NCBI GenBank assembly: GCA_036244855.1
Contig: BQKZ01001432.1
Location: 32,613 to 96,612 of the forward strand
DNA length: 64,000 nucleotides
Origin: Temnopleurus reevesii
Lineage: Eukaryota; Echinodermata; Echinoidea; Temnopleuroida; Temnopleuridae
Direction of reading: 5' to 3'
Part shown: positions 21,328 through 33,237 of the stretch, in pieces
How positions within the stretch are numbered: the stretch's first letter is position 1
How the letters are laid out: each line of letters starts with the position of its first letter
Made by a program: the position numbers and the translations under genes
The notes under the pieces: model-generated
The model's database searches: none
The model's input: the letters and a program-made list of their open reading frames with translations, nothing else
What the model was told of the DNA's origin: nothing

Positions 21328-24300
21328 CATCAAAAACGTCGATAATAGTGATAATGATAACAAAAAATGATTATGATAATATAAAAACACAAACAACCAT
21401 GACAGTTTTTAATACATGAATAACTTTCTTACCTTGGAAGTTTATTTGAGCTGTAAGTTTTTATAACAAAATCATCGTTAGACAGTGAATGAAGATAAGA
21501 AATTTTGAACGTAGAGCTATAATTTCCAGATAGAATTTCCCAAATCGGTAGTTGATGGTGAATACAAATTTTGAATATAATCTTCGTCGGTGTAATTTTG
21601 ATGAGGAAAGGTGTTCGTGAATTGCGCATATTATTTTCGCTTATATTGCCGTTCCACTGGGCATGCGCAAACATTCATCCAATCAGATTGCTCTGACATT
21701 TTCAAGTGCATTTCGCTTTTGAGAAAATTGAATTATGCTGACCATCTGTAACATGCTGGGGTTCAATCTTCCTCTCCATGGCAGTCATCTTAGTTATGAT
21801 GAACTAATGAACCTGAAACCCTTACACTTGTTATCAAACAAAATCTGAACCCTCTGCATTCCCAAGTCTAAGACATTGGGAAATATTTAATGCACTTGGT
21901 ATTATTGAAACGGGTAATTATTAAATGTACAGATTAATATTCACTAAAAACACAAATGGTGATCGTGTAAGCGAATAAAACGATTTCATGAAGTATAAGC
22001 ACTGTGACAGAGGGAGGGGGTGCGTACTTAGTACAAGCTCTTGATAGATGCAGGGGATTTGGTAAAAAAAAAAAAAAAAGAAGAGAGAAATCGAGAAAGA
22101 TTGATATTGTTCCATCGAGCATGGGCTTGTAACATCGTTTGCTCTATCAGTACAATCCTAAAAGGTTTCTTACTTTAAATGTACAATCACGTATTTAGAA
22201 TTATCTGGAATCGATGTAAATCTAATAGCAGAGCCTTCCATTAAAAAGTTAGATAATAAAAAAGAATCGTGTAATGGCATTCGCGAATGTGATCACAATT
22301 ATGGTAGCTCAAAATGTGATGCATTGCCGTAAAAAGAATGTTTTTTTTCCTTTTTTTATCAACAGAATATGTATTCTTTGGCCCGAAAAAAGGGTTTTAA
22401 ACGATTTATCCATATTGCTTCTAACTATTTTTTTTTTATCCCCGTGTCCATTCAAACATTCTCTTTGATCGAAAACACGAGATATCGTACCATGAAATTG
22501 GGCCAAATCAACAACATTCATACAACTGCTCATAATGACTATAACAAAGAAAGGTCAAAACATTTCCACATGTACTGTCAGCAGGTAAATGCATGCTTGG
22601 CATATTGGGCACTTTCATCATTTTTATTGTTATCATTTTTGTAATATACCAGGAAATGTTATTAACATGGTCGTGCATGGTTGAATGATTTTTTTTCTTG
22701 TTTGACGTTTTTTTTTTCCTTCAAAATCTTATATTGCCCCCTTCTGTTTATATTTATATGTATTTGTTTTCCTCTATTATCAAATCTCCTGACCTGAATT
22801 TGGTGGTTTTCGTTTTTTGTCAAAACGCCTATCCTGAATTTAGTCTGATTGTCATGCAGTATCCTCTTTAAACGCAAGCAATATTGTGTTAGATTCACAC
22901 TATTAGGTATCTACCTCAGCTATATAGCTTTGAGGTTTCTCTCACTAAAACTTAAATCAACCACTGTGTTTCCACAGCGGGTAGCTACAGCAAGAATGAC
23001 AGCTGGAATCTAATCATGACCTTGCCCATCAAACATGAGAACCTCAATTTTTTTTACCTATTTTCAAATCATTTCGGTGTTATACATGCATGAGCATTGC
23101 TATATAGGCGTATATCCATTGTTTGACCCGAGTGGGGGCTAAATAAGCTTTAAAAAATCTTGATAATACCCATTCCCCCCAAAAAAAAAACAAAGAAGAA
23201 AGAAAAAAGGTTATCGCTTATTTTCATTCCCTTTTTTCTCATTTTAAAGAAAAAATAGGGGCAGAGGGAGGGGGAGAACCATCCGTCAGCATTCGGGCTT
23301 TATATTTTTCCCGATCCATATATGATTACGCCATATTTTGCCCGCCCCTTTTTACCTTATCCTCGCTGCGGCATTCATCAACTTCACCACGGTTTCCAAA
23401 AAAAAAGTTCACACTGTTTTCACTACGAAGTGAGACGTGAGAAATTGATGCAAATAATGATATTATGATCCTACCCATGAAATAAAATGAGGTGTGTTAT
23501 TCTTTTCAAATGCGATTGTTCCATGCAGCAGACCATATTAGAGGATAGATAGAGAAATGACATTGATCCCAAGAACATTTGAAATCGAAGACATCGCGAA
23601 TGCATCATACTAGTAATAGGGACATCGTAAAAGTGCGTTTTGATAGTAATCAACAATATATTTCCATAATGAGCAAAATCATCTTCTCAAGCCTGCAAAC
23701 AATATTATGAACTTGTCAAAAATTATATATCGTATTGCGAAATGTACATGTATATGCTGGCTGCGTTGTGGCAACGTACTTCCAATGATACTCGCGTTAA
23801 GAAATAATACCTTTTCTCGGTTTGTACGAATATTCTTTAGGCATTAGAAATAGACTTGCCTCAGAAAATCGTACAGGAACGCGTGAAAACAAACGTTATG
23901 GACCTCAGAACGTTTTTGAACAAAAGTATTTATCCGTGTGTGTGTGTGTGTGGGAGGGGGGGGGGCGGCTTTGGATAATCATTTTACTTACTCCATTTTA
24001 GGCTTGGACGTATTAATTGAAAAAAAAAAGTGGAGAGGGGTGTGCAGCCTCCTGGTCTCTGGTTCTGTGCTCTCTGAGTGTATTCAAGGCTACACTAGAA
24101 GGGGGATTTACCTGGCAAGTAAACAATGTCCTACCTTATTTCAATGTATTTCTTTGTCTGTTGTCAGCCCCTAGATGTGCATCTAATGAATATTACGTGT
24201 TTGGATGCAAGATTGTCCTTATCCAGGGTTTGGGAGCATGATGCTGTGAAGGGTGTCAAAAAGGCCAAGGTATCTTGTGATGAGGTTGTCATCTGCATGC

Positions 24301-24337
24301 TGGGATGTTATGAAACACCCCGGTGGTACCAGCAAGC

Positions 24338-24817
24338 NNNNNNNNNNNNNNNNNNNNNNNNNNNNNNNNNNNNNNNNNNNNNNNNNNNNNNNNNNNNNNN
24401 NNNNNNNNNNNNNNNNNNNNNNNNNNNNNNNNNNNNNNNNNNNNNNNNNNNNNNNNNNNNNNNNNNNNNNNNNNNNNNNNNNNNNNNNNNNNNNNNNNNN
24501 NNNNNNNNNNNNNNNNNNNNNNNNNNNNNNNNNNNNNNNNNNNNNNNNNNNNNNNNNNNNNNNNNNNNNNNNNNNNNNNNNNNNNNNNNNNNNNNNNNNN
24601 NNNNNNNNNNNNNNNNNNNNNNNNNNNNNNNNNNNNNNNNNNNNNNNNNNNNNNNNNNNNNNNNNNNNNNNNNNNNNNNNNNNNNNNNNNNNNNNNNNNN
24701 NNNNNNNNNNNNNNNNNNNNNNNNNNNNNNNNNNNNNNNNNNNNNNNNNNNNNNNNNNNNNNNNNNNNNNNNNNNNNNNNNNNNNNNNNNNNNNNNNNNN
24801 NNNNNNNNNNNNNNNNN
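24338..24817. other. assembly gap (480 N)
   Basis: Run of N. The right flank begins directly with the right arm of a P1 palindrome, so an unresolved hairpin may have caused the break. Confidence 0.99.
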
Positions 24818-24856
24818 ATCGTGTTGCTTCCGGGGTCCTATGTGACCGGGGCCTTT
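24818..24856. mobile_element. palindromic element, family P1, right end at gap edge
   Basis: Only ATCGTGTTGCTTCCGGGGTC and CTATGTGACCGGGGCCTTT remain visible. The rest must lie inside the adjacent gap. Confidence 0.85.
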
Positions 24857-25019
24857 GATGGGCAATGTCATGAGCAGATTCCAGCTGTCATTCTTGTGAC
24901 CAGGGCCTTAGACATATATACTTATAAAATAAAGATTGTTATGATTATGCCACATTCAACCCGGGTGTGACCTTGGTAAAACTAAATTACTTGAATGCTC
25001 TTAAGTCTCTTAAAAGTAA

Positions 25020-25262
25020 ATATTATAGTAAATACATAGTAAATATTATAGTAAATATCATAGTAAATATATTGTAAATATTGTAATAAATATTATAGTA
25101 AATATATTGTAAATATTATAGTAAATATATTGTAAATATTGTAATAAATTCATAGTAAATATTGTAGTAAATATTATAGTAGATATATTGTAAATATTGT
25201 ATTGAATACATAGTAAATATTGTAGTAAATATATAGTAAAAATATCATAGTGAATATAATAG
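25020..25262 (+). repeat. AT-rich minisatellite, 11-12 bp unit
   Basis: About 20 tandem units of the type AAATATTATAGT, alternating between 12-bp forms (AAATATTATAGT, AAATATTGTAAT) and 11-bp forms (AAATATATTGT, AAATACATAGT). Variants are interspersed rather than graded from one end. Confidence 0.92.
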
Positions 25263-28117
25263 ACTAGTTACCAGAAATTTATTTAAAACTCTGAAGGTAT
25301 AAGTTTCATTTTGCAAGACACGTGACAATTATAAACCAAATTGTTGTCTTGATAGCTACAACTATGAATCGGGACTATTGGATTTGCAATAAACTAAGTT
25401 ATGAATGAATTTTTATAAAAAGATATTCAGGATAAAATAATTTAAGCATTTCATGTCTATAATTTGATTCATGATTAAAATGTATAGTATGAATACAATT
25501 GTAATAACCATCAAAATACGCATATGACATTTTTTTTTTGTATTATTCTCAAAGAAAATTCGTCAAAGGTTTTAACATTTCATAATGAACAGATGAATGG
25601 AAAAATGATTACGTTCGCCAGTCTGCTGCACTCTATGACAAGCATGATATTAATTTAATATATCAGACATTATAAGGTCGTATCTGTTGCGTTTCATGAC
25701 AATCAACGGGTCACGTTCTGTCATAATTTGGTAAAGACTTTTGAAAATAATTATTTTTCTTTCATGAATCTTGGTTTCTCAGTTGTACGTGAGTAATTGA
25801 TTTTCAGTATGTGAAAACAATAACAACAATAATTGAGGCCGATGACTTGTAAACATATTTACATTTTGATTGCTAGTATCTCAATTTATTAATCACTTTT
25901 TGCAGCCACACGCAATGTGTAACTATAAAAGAGTCATCGCTGTGCAGAGAAGGGGAAAGACCCTGGGGGGGGGGGGGGGGACAATGCCCAAATTCTAAAG
26001 TGATTGCGTGTAAATATTATAATGTCCCTGTAATGATGATGATGGTCTCTTCACAGTGCCGGTCTTCGCCTCAGCTGGGCGCTCATACCAGACGAACTAA
26101 CCGCGATTGTGTTTCTTAATTCATTACCTTTTAAATACATTAACAATTCGTATCTTGAATTACAAGCACACACCACAATTCTTGTGATATTAAAGGCTTT
26201 TTGTAAGTTGAACACACGTTTATTCACTGGATCGCATATGTTTTATGAGATAAATAGATTGTTTTGCTTATTTGTTTTTGTTTTTTGGTTTTCGCAAAGA
26301 CAGATTCCTTTAAAAAAAATGGAGCAGTTTTTCACGATTACATCAAGAGAAAAAAAAATATAACATTTGGTCCCTTGATAGGAATTGTAATCCTCAGCCT
26401 GTGAAAAAGTTAGGGTGCCCGAAATACTTCCAAGAGTGTTCATATATTGATTTTGATGCCAAAATTAGGTATGACTTTATACATTATAATTACTATATAG
26501 ACATGAAAAACTCAAAATGCATCCTACTCGTATTATATAATGCACATGGCATGCACATGGCATGCACATGACACGGAAAAATTATTTTTTTCTTCACTCC
26601 TCTATTTTTTTCGTACCAAGTTTTGGACTTATGCGCGCATGTGATTTGTAAGTCTTCACTTCAGTCTGCCAGTACTACTTCACTCATCAGGCAGATTCGG
26701 GATTTATCGATGGGGAGAGGGGTGAATTTGTTCCCTGTCGATGATTTTACAAACATCTAGACTATTATAAGAATGTATAGATAAATGAATATTTCAATGG
26801 ATAATAATCAAGAAAAAAAAAATGTCATGTCAACATGACCGCCAATGATTAAGAGCTTCTTCACCTAAAAAAGGGGGAGGGAAGGCGGGGCGGGAATTAT
26901 CTAAACGCCGCTGCGTCTTGATGAGAAACACCCTTGATCGGGAAAAGAGATAGGATCGGAGGCTCGCTAGCCAAATATGCATAATAGGGGTGGCCTCTTC
27001 GGCCCTAGATCCTCCTCTGGTTTTTGTCTTTGTCTGTCGATATTTGTTTCTCCAATTGTCCTTTCAATAATTGTATTATGTAATTGAGCATGATCAGTGT
27101 ACCTCACAGGAAGATTGATTTAAAAATAAAACATTTTAATGTCTATAAACGAGGTATGATGGAAAACATAAACTCTATGAACAATCATGAACGATGGCAC
27201 GATCTCGTAAAACTTTCCACACTTAAAGGGGAAGTCCAGTCAATTTTTTTCGAAAAAAAAAATATCACATGACCCTAAAAATCGAAAAATATTTCCATTG
27301 CATTTTCATCCATTGACGTAATTTTAATTATTTTTAAACTTCAATTTTGAGGTGGTGTTTTTTACTAAACAGTTGCTATTGTCATTGACATTTGACGTTT
27401 ATTCGTTTCAGTTCCTCTGCGCACATGTGAGCTGCTTTTTCTATGACAACTGCTGCAAGATTTCGATGTATCGGAGGTTTAGTTGCACAAAATAATGAAA
27501 ACGGTATTTGTTTCCAGGATTTAAGTTAGGGGGCGGAGGGGGCGAGCACTGCCCGTAAAAAGAATCGAGAAAAAAATTAAGGAAATTAAAAATAGGAATT
27601 TTCTTTTTGAATATCGTTTTTTTTTTTTGCTTGTCAGCCCACCGGCAGGGAAATGGAGACCCTGTTAAACAAAAATTTGCTTGTCAGTTCCAGTCGGCGC
27701 GCGGTGGAATATAATGCGCGAACATTTATTTTGTCTTTTCATTTTTTATTTGCTCGTTAGAAATTTTTTCGAACACATTTTACCCCCGTGTAGGTGGAAT
27801 CATTACTACAACACGTCTGGTTTCATACAGCTGTTTGTCGAGGTACGACTTCACCCTACGCACGACTGGCGACCCTTTCCTACACGCACTAAACGTTGCC
27901 GAGTGATTGAGCACCTGAGGAAGGGTAAACAGTCGCGTGTATTTCTACGAACAATTTTATGAAACACGCACCGGCGGTGGTTGTGAGGTTTGAACGATTT
28001 TTTTTTTCATGAAAGATCGCTTCATTCCAAGTCAGACGATTAACTGACTGAGCTTTGTATCAGCTCTTACTGATCGATGTACATTAGACCTGTCGTTAAC
28101 CACGAGCGGGCATATTT

Positions 28118-28268
28118 TCAAAGGAAATGGTTTGTCAACGTTCTCGTATTCAGAGTCTTTGTTAGATGATCCGCCCATAGGTCGAAAACATCGAGTAGCT
28201 CATTCGGCAGGGCGTTTAACATGGATTGAAGTAACCCCTCACAGCATGGATTCGAACTTCTCAGCTGA
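28118..28268 (-). CDS. possible orphan terminal exon, product unknown
   Basis: On the minus strand an acceptor-like AAATTATTATTTCAG at 28283-28269 is followed by an open frame of 49 codons starting LRSSNPCCEGLLQSM and containing NALPNELLDVFDLWADHL, ending TTTCCTTTGA. The composition is protein-like and less AT-rich than its surroundings. I do not recognise a family, and no in-phase upstream exon was found between here and 30.7 kb. It could be a real last exon, a decayed exon or chance. Confidence 0.28.
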
Positions 28269-29694
28269 AATAATAATTTTAGTATATGTTGTAAATGCTT
28301 GTACATGGTGATAAGGAGCAATATGGTATACATGAATTTCTGGAAAAAATGTAGTCATTGTAAAATTGCACCCAAAAGGGGGGTTACCCTAGTGTTGCAA
28401 TCTTTTTACCTATCTATATAGGGATGTAATTACATTTGATTCACACTCGTTAAGAAAACAAAGTGAAATTTATATTAATTTTTTCAATCATACCTTCGTG
28501 CTAATTTTAGAATTCTAAAGTCACGACACTTTATTATTCATGATGTTTCGAAATGAATATTGATGAGCAATTAACAAGAACATTACCGTAAATAATGACT
28601 TGTTCGAAGTTCATGCTTGAAAACAGGAAGCTCGTTATTATACGATAATCTATTTATTCACAGTGATATCTAAATTCCATTGTTTGATATAATTTAATGA
28701 AGAAATCTATTCTAGTTGCACAGGAAATTTCTCGTTAATGAAAATAAAAAAATAGGAAAATGTTATGAATATTCAGAATAGCCTAGATCAATTCGGAGTT
28801 CCTGTATCACTGAATTTGGCCATTTCCAACTTAATAAAAAGACAGGGTAATCTCGTTCAAGTAGCATGGTCTGCTTTGCAAGAGAACCCTGCTAAAACAC
28901 TAAGTACACCATGATACAAAACCATGATACAAAACAGAAAAAATGATACATTATATTTAAAAAAAACACAAATGGGAAGGGGAATATGATTGCACGTAAA
29001 AGCATGTAAAATAGCAAAACAAGTAAATAAGACGAATAAATAGTTAACACAAAATGAACAGCATGCATCACTTGTATAAAAAAAATCAAAATATCCTAAT
29101 AGGCGCGAGACAAATGAGAAGTGGGTTGTGGGTATTTTTATTACGAAGAAAAGGGAATGTTTGGAATTAGACTGGAAGTAAACTGTAGAGTTTATTTGCG
29201 GTACATGAAAAAAGAGCAATTTTCGCTTCCAGTTTTTGGCTTAAGCAGGAAATGCGGTTTGTTTCGAAAAATTTTCTCGGAAAATAGCCTTATCCCTGCT
29301 ATTTCAAAAGAAAAATACCAAAATCATACCAAAACGGTAAAAATATATAGGTAATTCTACAAGCCCACAAACATGTCAATTTACAGCTCTCTTTTATTGT
29401 GTAGAGTGCAAGTAATCTAGTGTGGTCAAGGGCATTGTTTGATGCTTGGAGGATACGAGATTTAATTACTGTCCGGTATAATTTGCTCCTCAAGGTTTAA
29501 TGAAGGATATTAAGATTTATAAAAAAAACATTTGAACGATTACTCTACGCCATTAAAAGTTTAAACAATAGTATAAAGAAGAAACAAAAGTTTTTAATAA
29601 GATTATGTTTTCAAAGTGTTGACCTAAACTAGGTTTTCAATATTGTCAGTTGTTTGGAGATCATTTGATCTTTTCCATTTGTCATTTGCACGAT

Positions 29695-29765
29695 TATACT
29701 TGAAGTATGATATTATACTTGAAATATGATATTATACTTGAAATATTATAATATCATATTGCACG
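29695..29765. repeat. ~20-bp tandem AT repeat, three copies
   Basis: TTATACTTGAAATATGATA is repeated three times and then partly inverted (AATATTATAATATCATATT), bounded on both sides by GCACGATTA. Confidence 0.8.
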
Positions 29766-30177
29766 ATTAATTGAAATCAACCCTAACTTGATGCAATATA
29801 ATATTACGCTGTAGATTAGGGGCCGTATATATTCTGAAAACTGTTGTAACTTTTTCTGTAAACTTCTGTTACGTCCCAAAGTTAACACCCCCAAATAAAG
29901 TATTATGAAAACTCTATTACTCTATAGTGTAGACAGAATGTGATTCTAGGCCGATGTTGAAATACACCTAATAACCTTTTTGGCAGTTTATGTAGCAGCA
30001 TAACATAGAGGAAGGTAAAAACGTGAATTTCTTTGATCAGTATCATCTGACAAATCAGATGCTTTAGAATGTGAAGCATAATTTAATAAAAAATGAAATC
30101 GGCTTCTTTTGATGTCTCTCGAATCTCAAAAGGTTCAGGTTTAAGTTTTCTCAGGCAGATGAAGGCTTTCCAATTAT

Positions 30178-30205
30178 TTTTTTTTTTGGGGGGGGGGGGG
30201 GGGGG
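30178..30205 (-). repeat. poly-T/poly-G junction
   Basis: About ten T followed directly by about eighteen G. On the minus strand this reads poly-C then poly-A. Confidence 0.9.
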
Positions 30206-30734
30206 CAATTCCCCCATTTGAACAAAATTCGCCGCTCTGTACTACGGCCGGTAGAAAAATTACTTTTATGAAAATGATTGAGTAGCAGAAACTGAAACCA
30301 CACTTATGGCGTGCATCACAACATAACAAAACAAAACGATAAATCGAAACGAATTCATACTATTAATTACAATTTTCCAACAGTGGCAACCGAAAGTGTT
30401 GCCAGTAATAATAAATTGAAAGGGTTCCACAGGAAGTACTTTTTAAAAAGTTCGACGGCCTCCAAAACGAACACAGAAATAAATCTGCAATGATTCACTA
30501 TCATTCATACAGTTGTGACGTAGCGACAAGAACAACATTCCGCGCTCGCAAAGAGGTATACTTATAATTGAACTCAATTCCAGCATATCACTTTACCGTG
30601 AAATCGTCTCGGCTTAAACAAGTACTAGTACTCTGCAGATACAGCGTCACACACTCGTAAGATTATCATTCGAGATCTTGCCTGCAATCTACAATACCTT
30701 TATACAAGATCGATAAATTTGATCAGTTATAAGC

Positions 30735-30795
30735 ATGGAAAAGACGACACAACGCACTCTCCTTTTCATCGTCATAATTGGACTTCTTCTGAATG
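30735..30795 (+). CDS. TIL-domain gene exon 1 (signal peptide)
   Basis: ATG at 30735; donor AATG|GTATGT at 30796. The exon encodes an N-terminal polar segment and then a hydrophobic core, nothing else. Confidence 0.88.
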
Positions 30796-33199
30796 GTATG
30801 TGTTTATATTGCATCTCTTTTATATTGATTAAGGTTTTATTTTGTTTTTATCCACGATTAATTTTTGTACCTCTCCTAGAACCAATAATTTATGTCAAGA
30901 ATAATTGGTCAACATTAATGTCTTTATTTAGAGAATATTGTGTACTATGAGTAGTCTGGGCAATTCATTTATGTTAGAAAAAAAATTGTTAACAAGAATA
31001 ACTGGTCAGAATCAATATATTGACCTAAATGAATATCGTGTAACATGAGAGGCCAATGTAATATTCATTCATGTCCTAAGACAATTGACAATTGTTTTCA
31101 AGAGTAGTTGGTCAAAATCATTATGTTTTATTTTAAAGAATATCGTCTTATCGTCTGGGTAAAATTCATTCATGTCAGAACAATCTTTGTACTAAGACAA
31201 TGGAGATAGAATATGAGATTTCTAATCGTCTGCTACAGGACTATAGACATTTGTATGTGTTCCACATAATAAACTCACGTTGAAATGTATGACAAAATAC
31301 CCATTTATTAAAAATTCTCACAAAGTTGCTCTAAATTTCAGATTGCCACTGTATACGAAACGGGTTTTATGATAATTATGCGTGAGATTACGTTGTAATC
31401 CATCCAAATGTGCATTCGATCTAGATGCATGCATGGATAAAACTATCGCAGCACTGGCTATAAATGAAAAAAAAATATCTTTTCAGAATATACAATGAAT
31501 AATATTGATACTGATTAGCTATGACATACCAATAACGCGAATGAAAAAATTGGCATTGATAACGCATTATTGTAATCATAATAGGCCGAGGTAAAACAAT
31601 CAAGGTTTAAAGGTAGAATACTTCTTTTTCAGCCTAAAATTTGACTTTCCATGATTGTTTTGTTATGTTGAAGAGTACTAAATTTTAAAACTAATCACCA
31701 ATCAATTTGTGAAATTCTATGAAAAAAAGGGTTAATGATTTCGGTATCAGAAGCAAAGAGCTCAAGCTTGAAAATCCCAAAGTGTGTTCATTTGAGAGCC
31801 TGAATAAGCAAACAGTAGAGCATCTAATTGTCAAATGGTTTTCTATGTACACGATATAATCTATTTCCGTAAAATTAAGTCGAACTCAATGTCATTGCTC
31901 CTTTGTAACGCTACTGAAATCGGCTTGTGATTGTATGTCCACAAAGTTCAGTACATTGCGTTCTGATCTATTGTCCCATGACACACTTTATTTTACAGAA
32001 ATAAAATATCGTGCTTATATTGAAACTGTGAAAATATACCAGGATATACATTATTTGTTTCAGAGTGTAAAAGCTTTCCGTTGTTAACACTATTATCCCT
32101 TTATTTGGAAAATTTTGTTGCCGGTACTTTTCAATCAAACTTGATTGTTTTTACAAAGTGGGTGTATTGTGCACTAAGCATCTTCCGGTTAATTTTTGGA
32201 AGCTCTTTAATACCTGTTTAGTACATCAATTACGTCATTATAACTCACTCAACTTTCCGGTTTACCTTCATCACCAATAACAAAGTAAACACATTATCGT
32301 GATTATCGGTCATGTTTATAGAGCTTGGTTGCTCATGGTAGAATGTATTGCATTGTATGGGCATTATATGCGTGAGAAAAATTATTTTTTTTATATGAAA
32401 GATGTGAAACGCACATCATGCACACACTCACGCACACACATACACACATCTTTGATAACACACATTCCTCTTTTGAACATTTGGCCTGGACCAGAAAAAT
32501 CTTGCTTCGATTCAAAGTGTAAAAAGTCAGACGAACAGATAGTTTGAATAGAGTTGGACAATAAATAAGAAAGATTTAAATCAGAACTGTATTTTTTTAT
32601 GCAAATGCGCAAATTTTGGTAACGTGCTATGACGCATGTTATGCACTTCTCGACTGTCATCTTATTATAAGGTTATAAAGAATTCATTTTAACCCTTAAA
32701 TTGATTTTTTTAAATATCCAAAAGGTTGAATCAGTAAAATAATGCACCTTCACCCATGTATTTATTGACATAAAAAATGGTTAAGGGGTAAAGAAAGCGG
32801 AGTTTTAAAACAAGACTAAAATTTTTGCAGAGAATTGCCATTCATAATGTCATATCACGTGACCAAATGGTGCCAGTTTGAAATGATTTATTTTGTGCTT
32901 CATTCATAATAGCAGGGCATTTTTTGTCAGACATTACCAATGTTTGTAATTGGGTTAATTAGCTCAACACCACGTTGACAAACAGCTATTATGTTTTCAA
33001 TAATTTTTCGCTTTCTAATTTTCCCCGTCTTTCTACGATTGCAATTTGCCCTGTAGGTTTTAGACCGCTATCTCCTTTTCTGTTTCTATTTCTCTCTTTC
33101 TCCAAGTGTATCTTGTCTTTTCATTCCTTCATTCATCTCCCCATGCACATCTTTCACCACTTCCAATAGTCACTCACTCCGTGTTTTCGTCTCGTTGAT

Positions 33200-33237
<38 letters not shown>

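Larger units (their letters stand above)
18205..28117. other. long gene-poor stretch
   Basis: I find no supported exon across almost 10 kb. It contains the nested hairpin cluster (18402-19095), triplet microsatellites (19.9-20.1 and 21.3 kb), a repeat shared between about 22.99 and 24.86 kb, an assembly gap (24338-24817), an 11-12 bp minisatellite (25020-25262), a poly-G tract at about 25966-25980 and fragments related to elements elsewhere (about 27840-27900). Open frames crossing the N gap are artefacts. Confidence 0.55.
28269..30734. other. AT-rich stretch upstream of the TIL-domain gene
   Basis: No supported exon. It contains a short tandem/palindromic AT repeat (29695-29765) and a poly-T/poly-G junction (30178-30205). 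The last 200 bp should include the promoter of the TIL-domain gene; a weak TATA-like TATACTTATAAT lies near 30557. Confidence 0.5.

Noticed and set aside
24126..24970. Long open frames around 24.3-24.9 kb
   Set aside because: Almost all of their length is N from the assembly gap.
28857..29219. 120-codon minus-strand hydrophobic frame, Phe/Cys-rich
   Set aside because: The composition is explained by AT-rich DNA read as TTT/TTC/ATT codons; no transmembrane-family motif or splice structure was seen.
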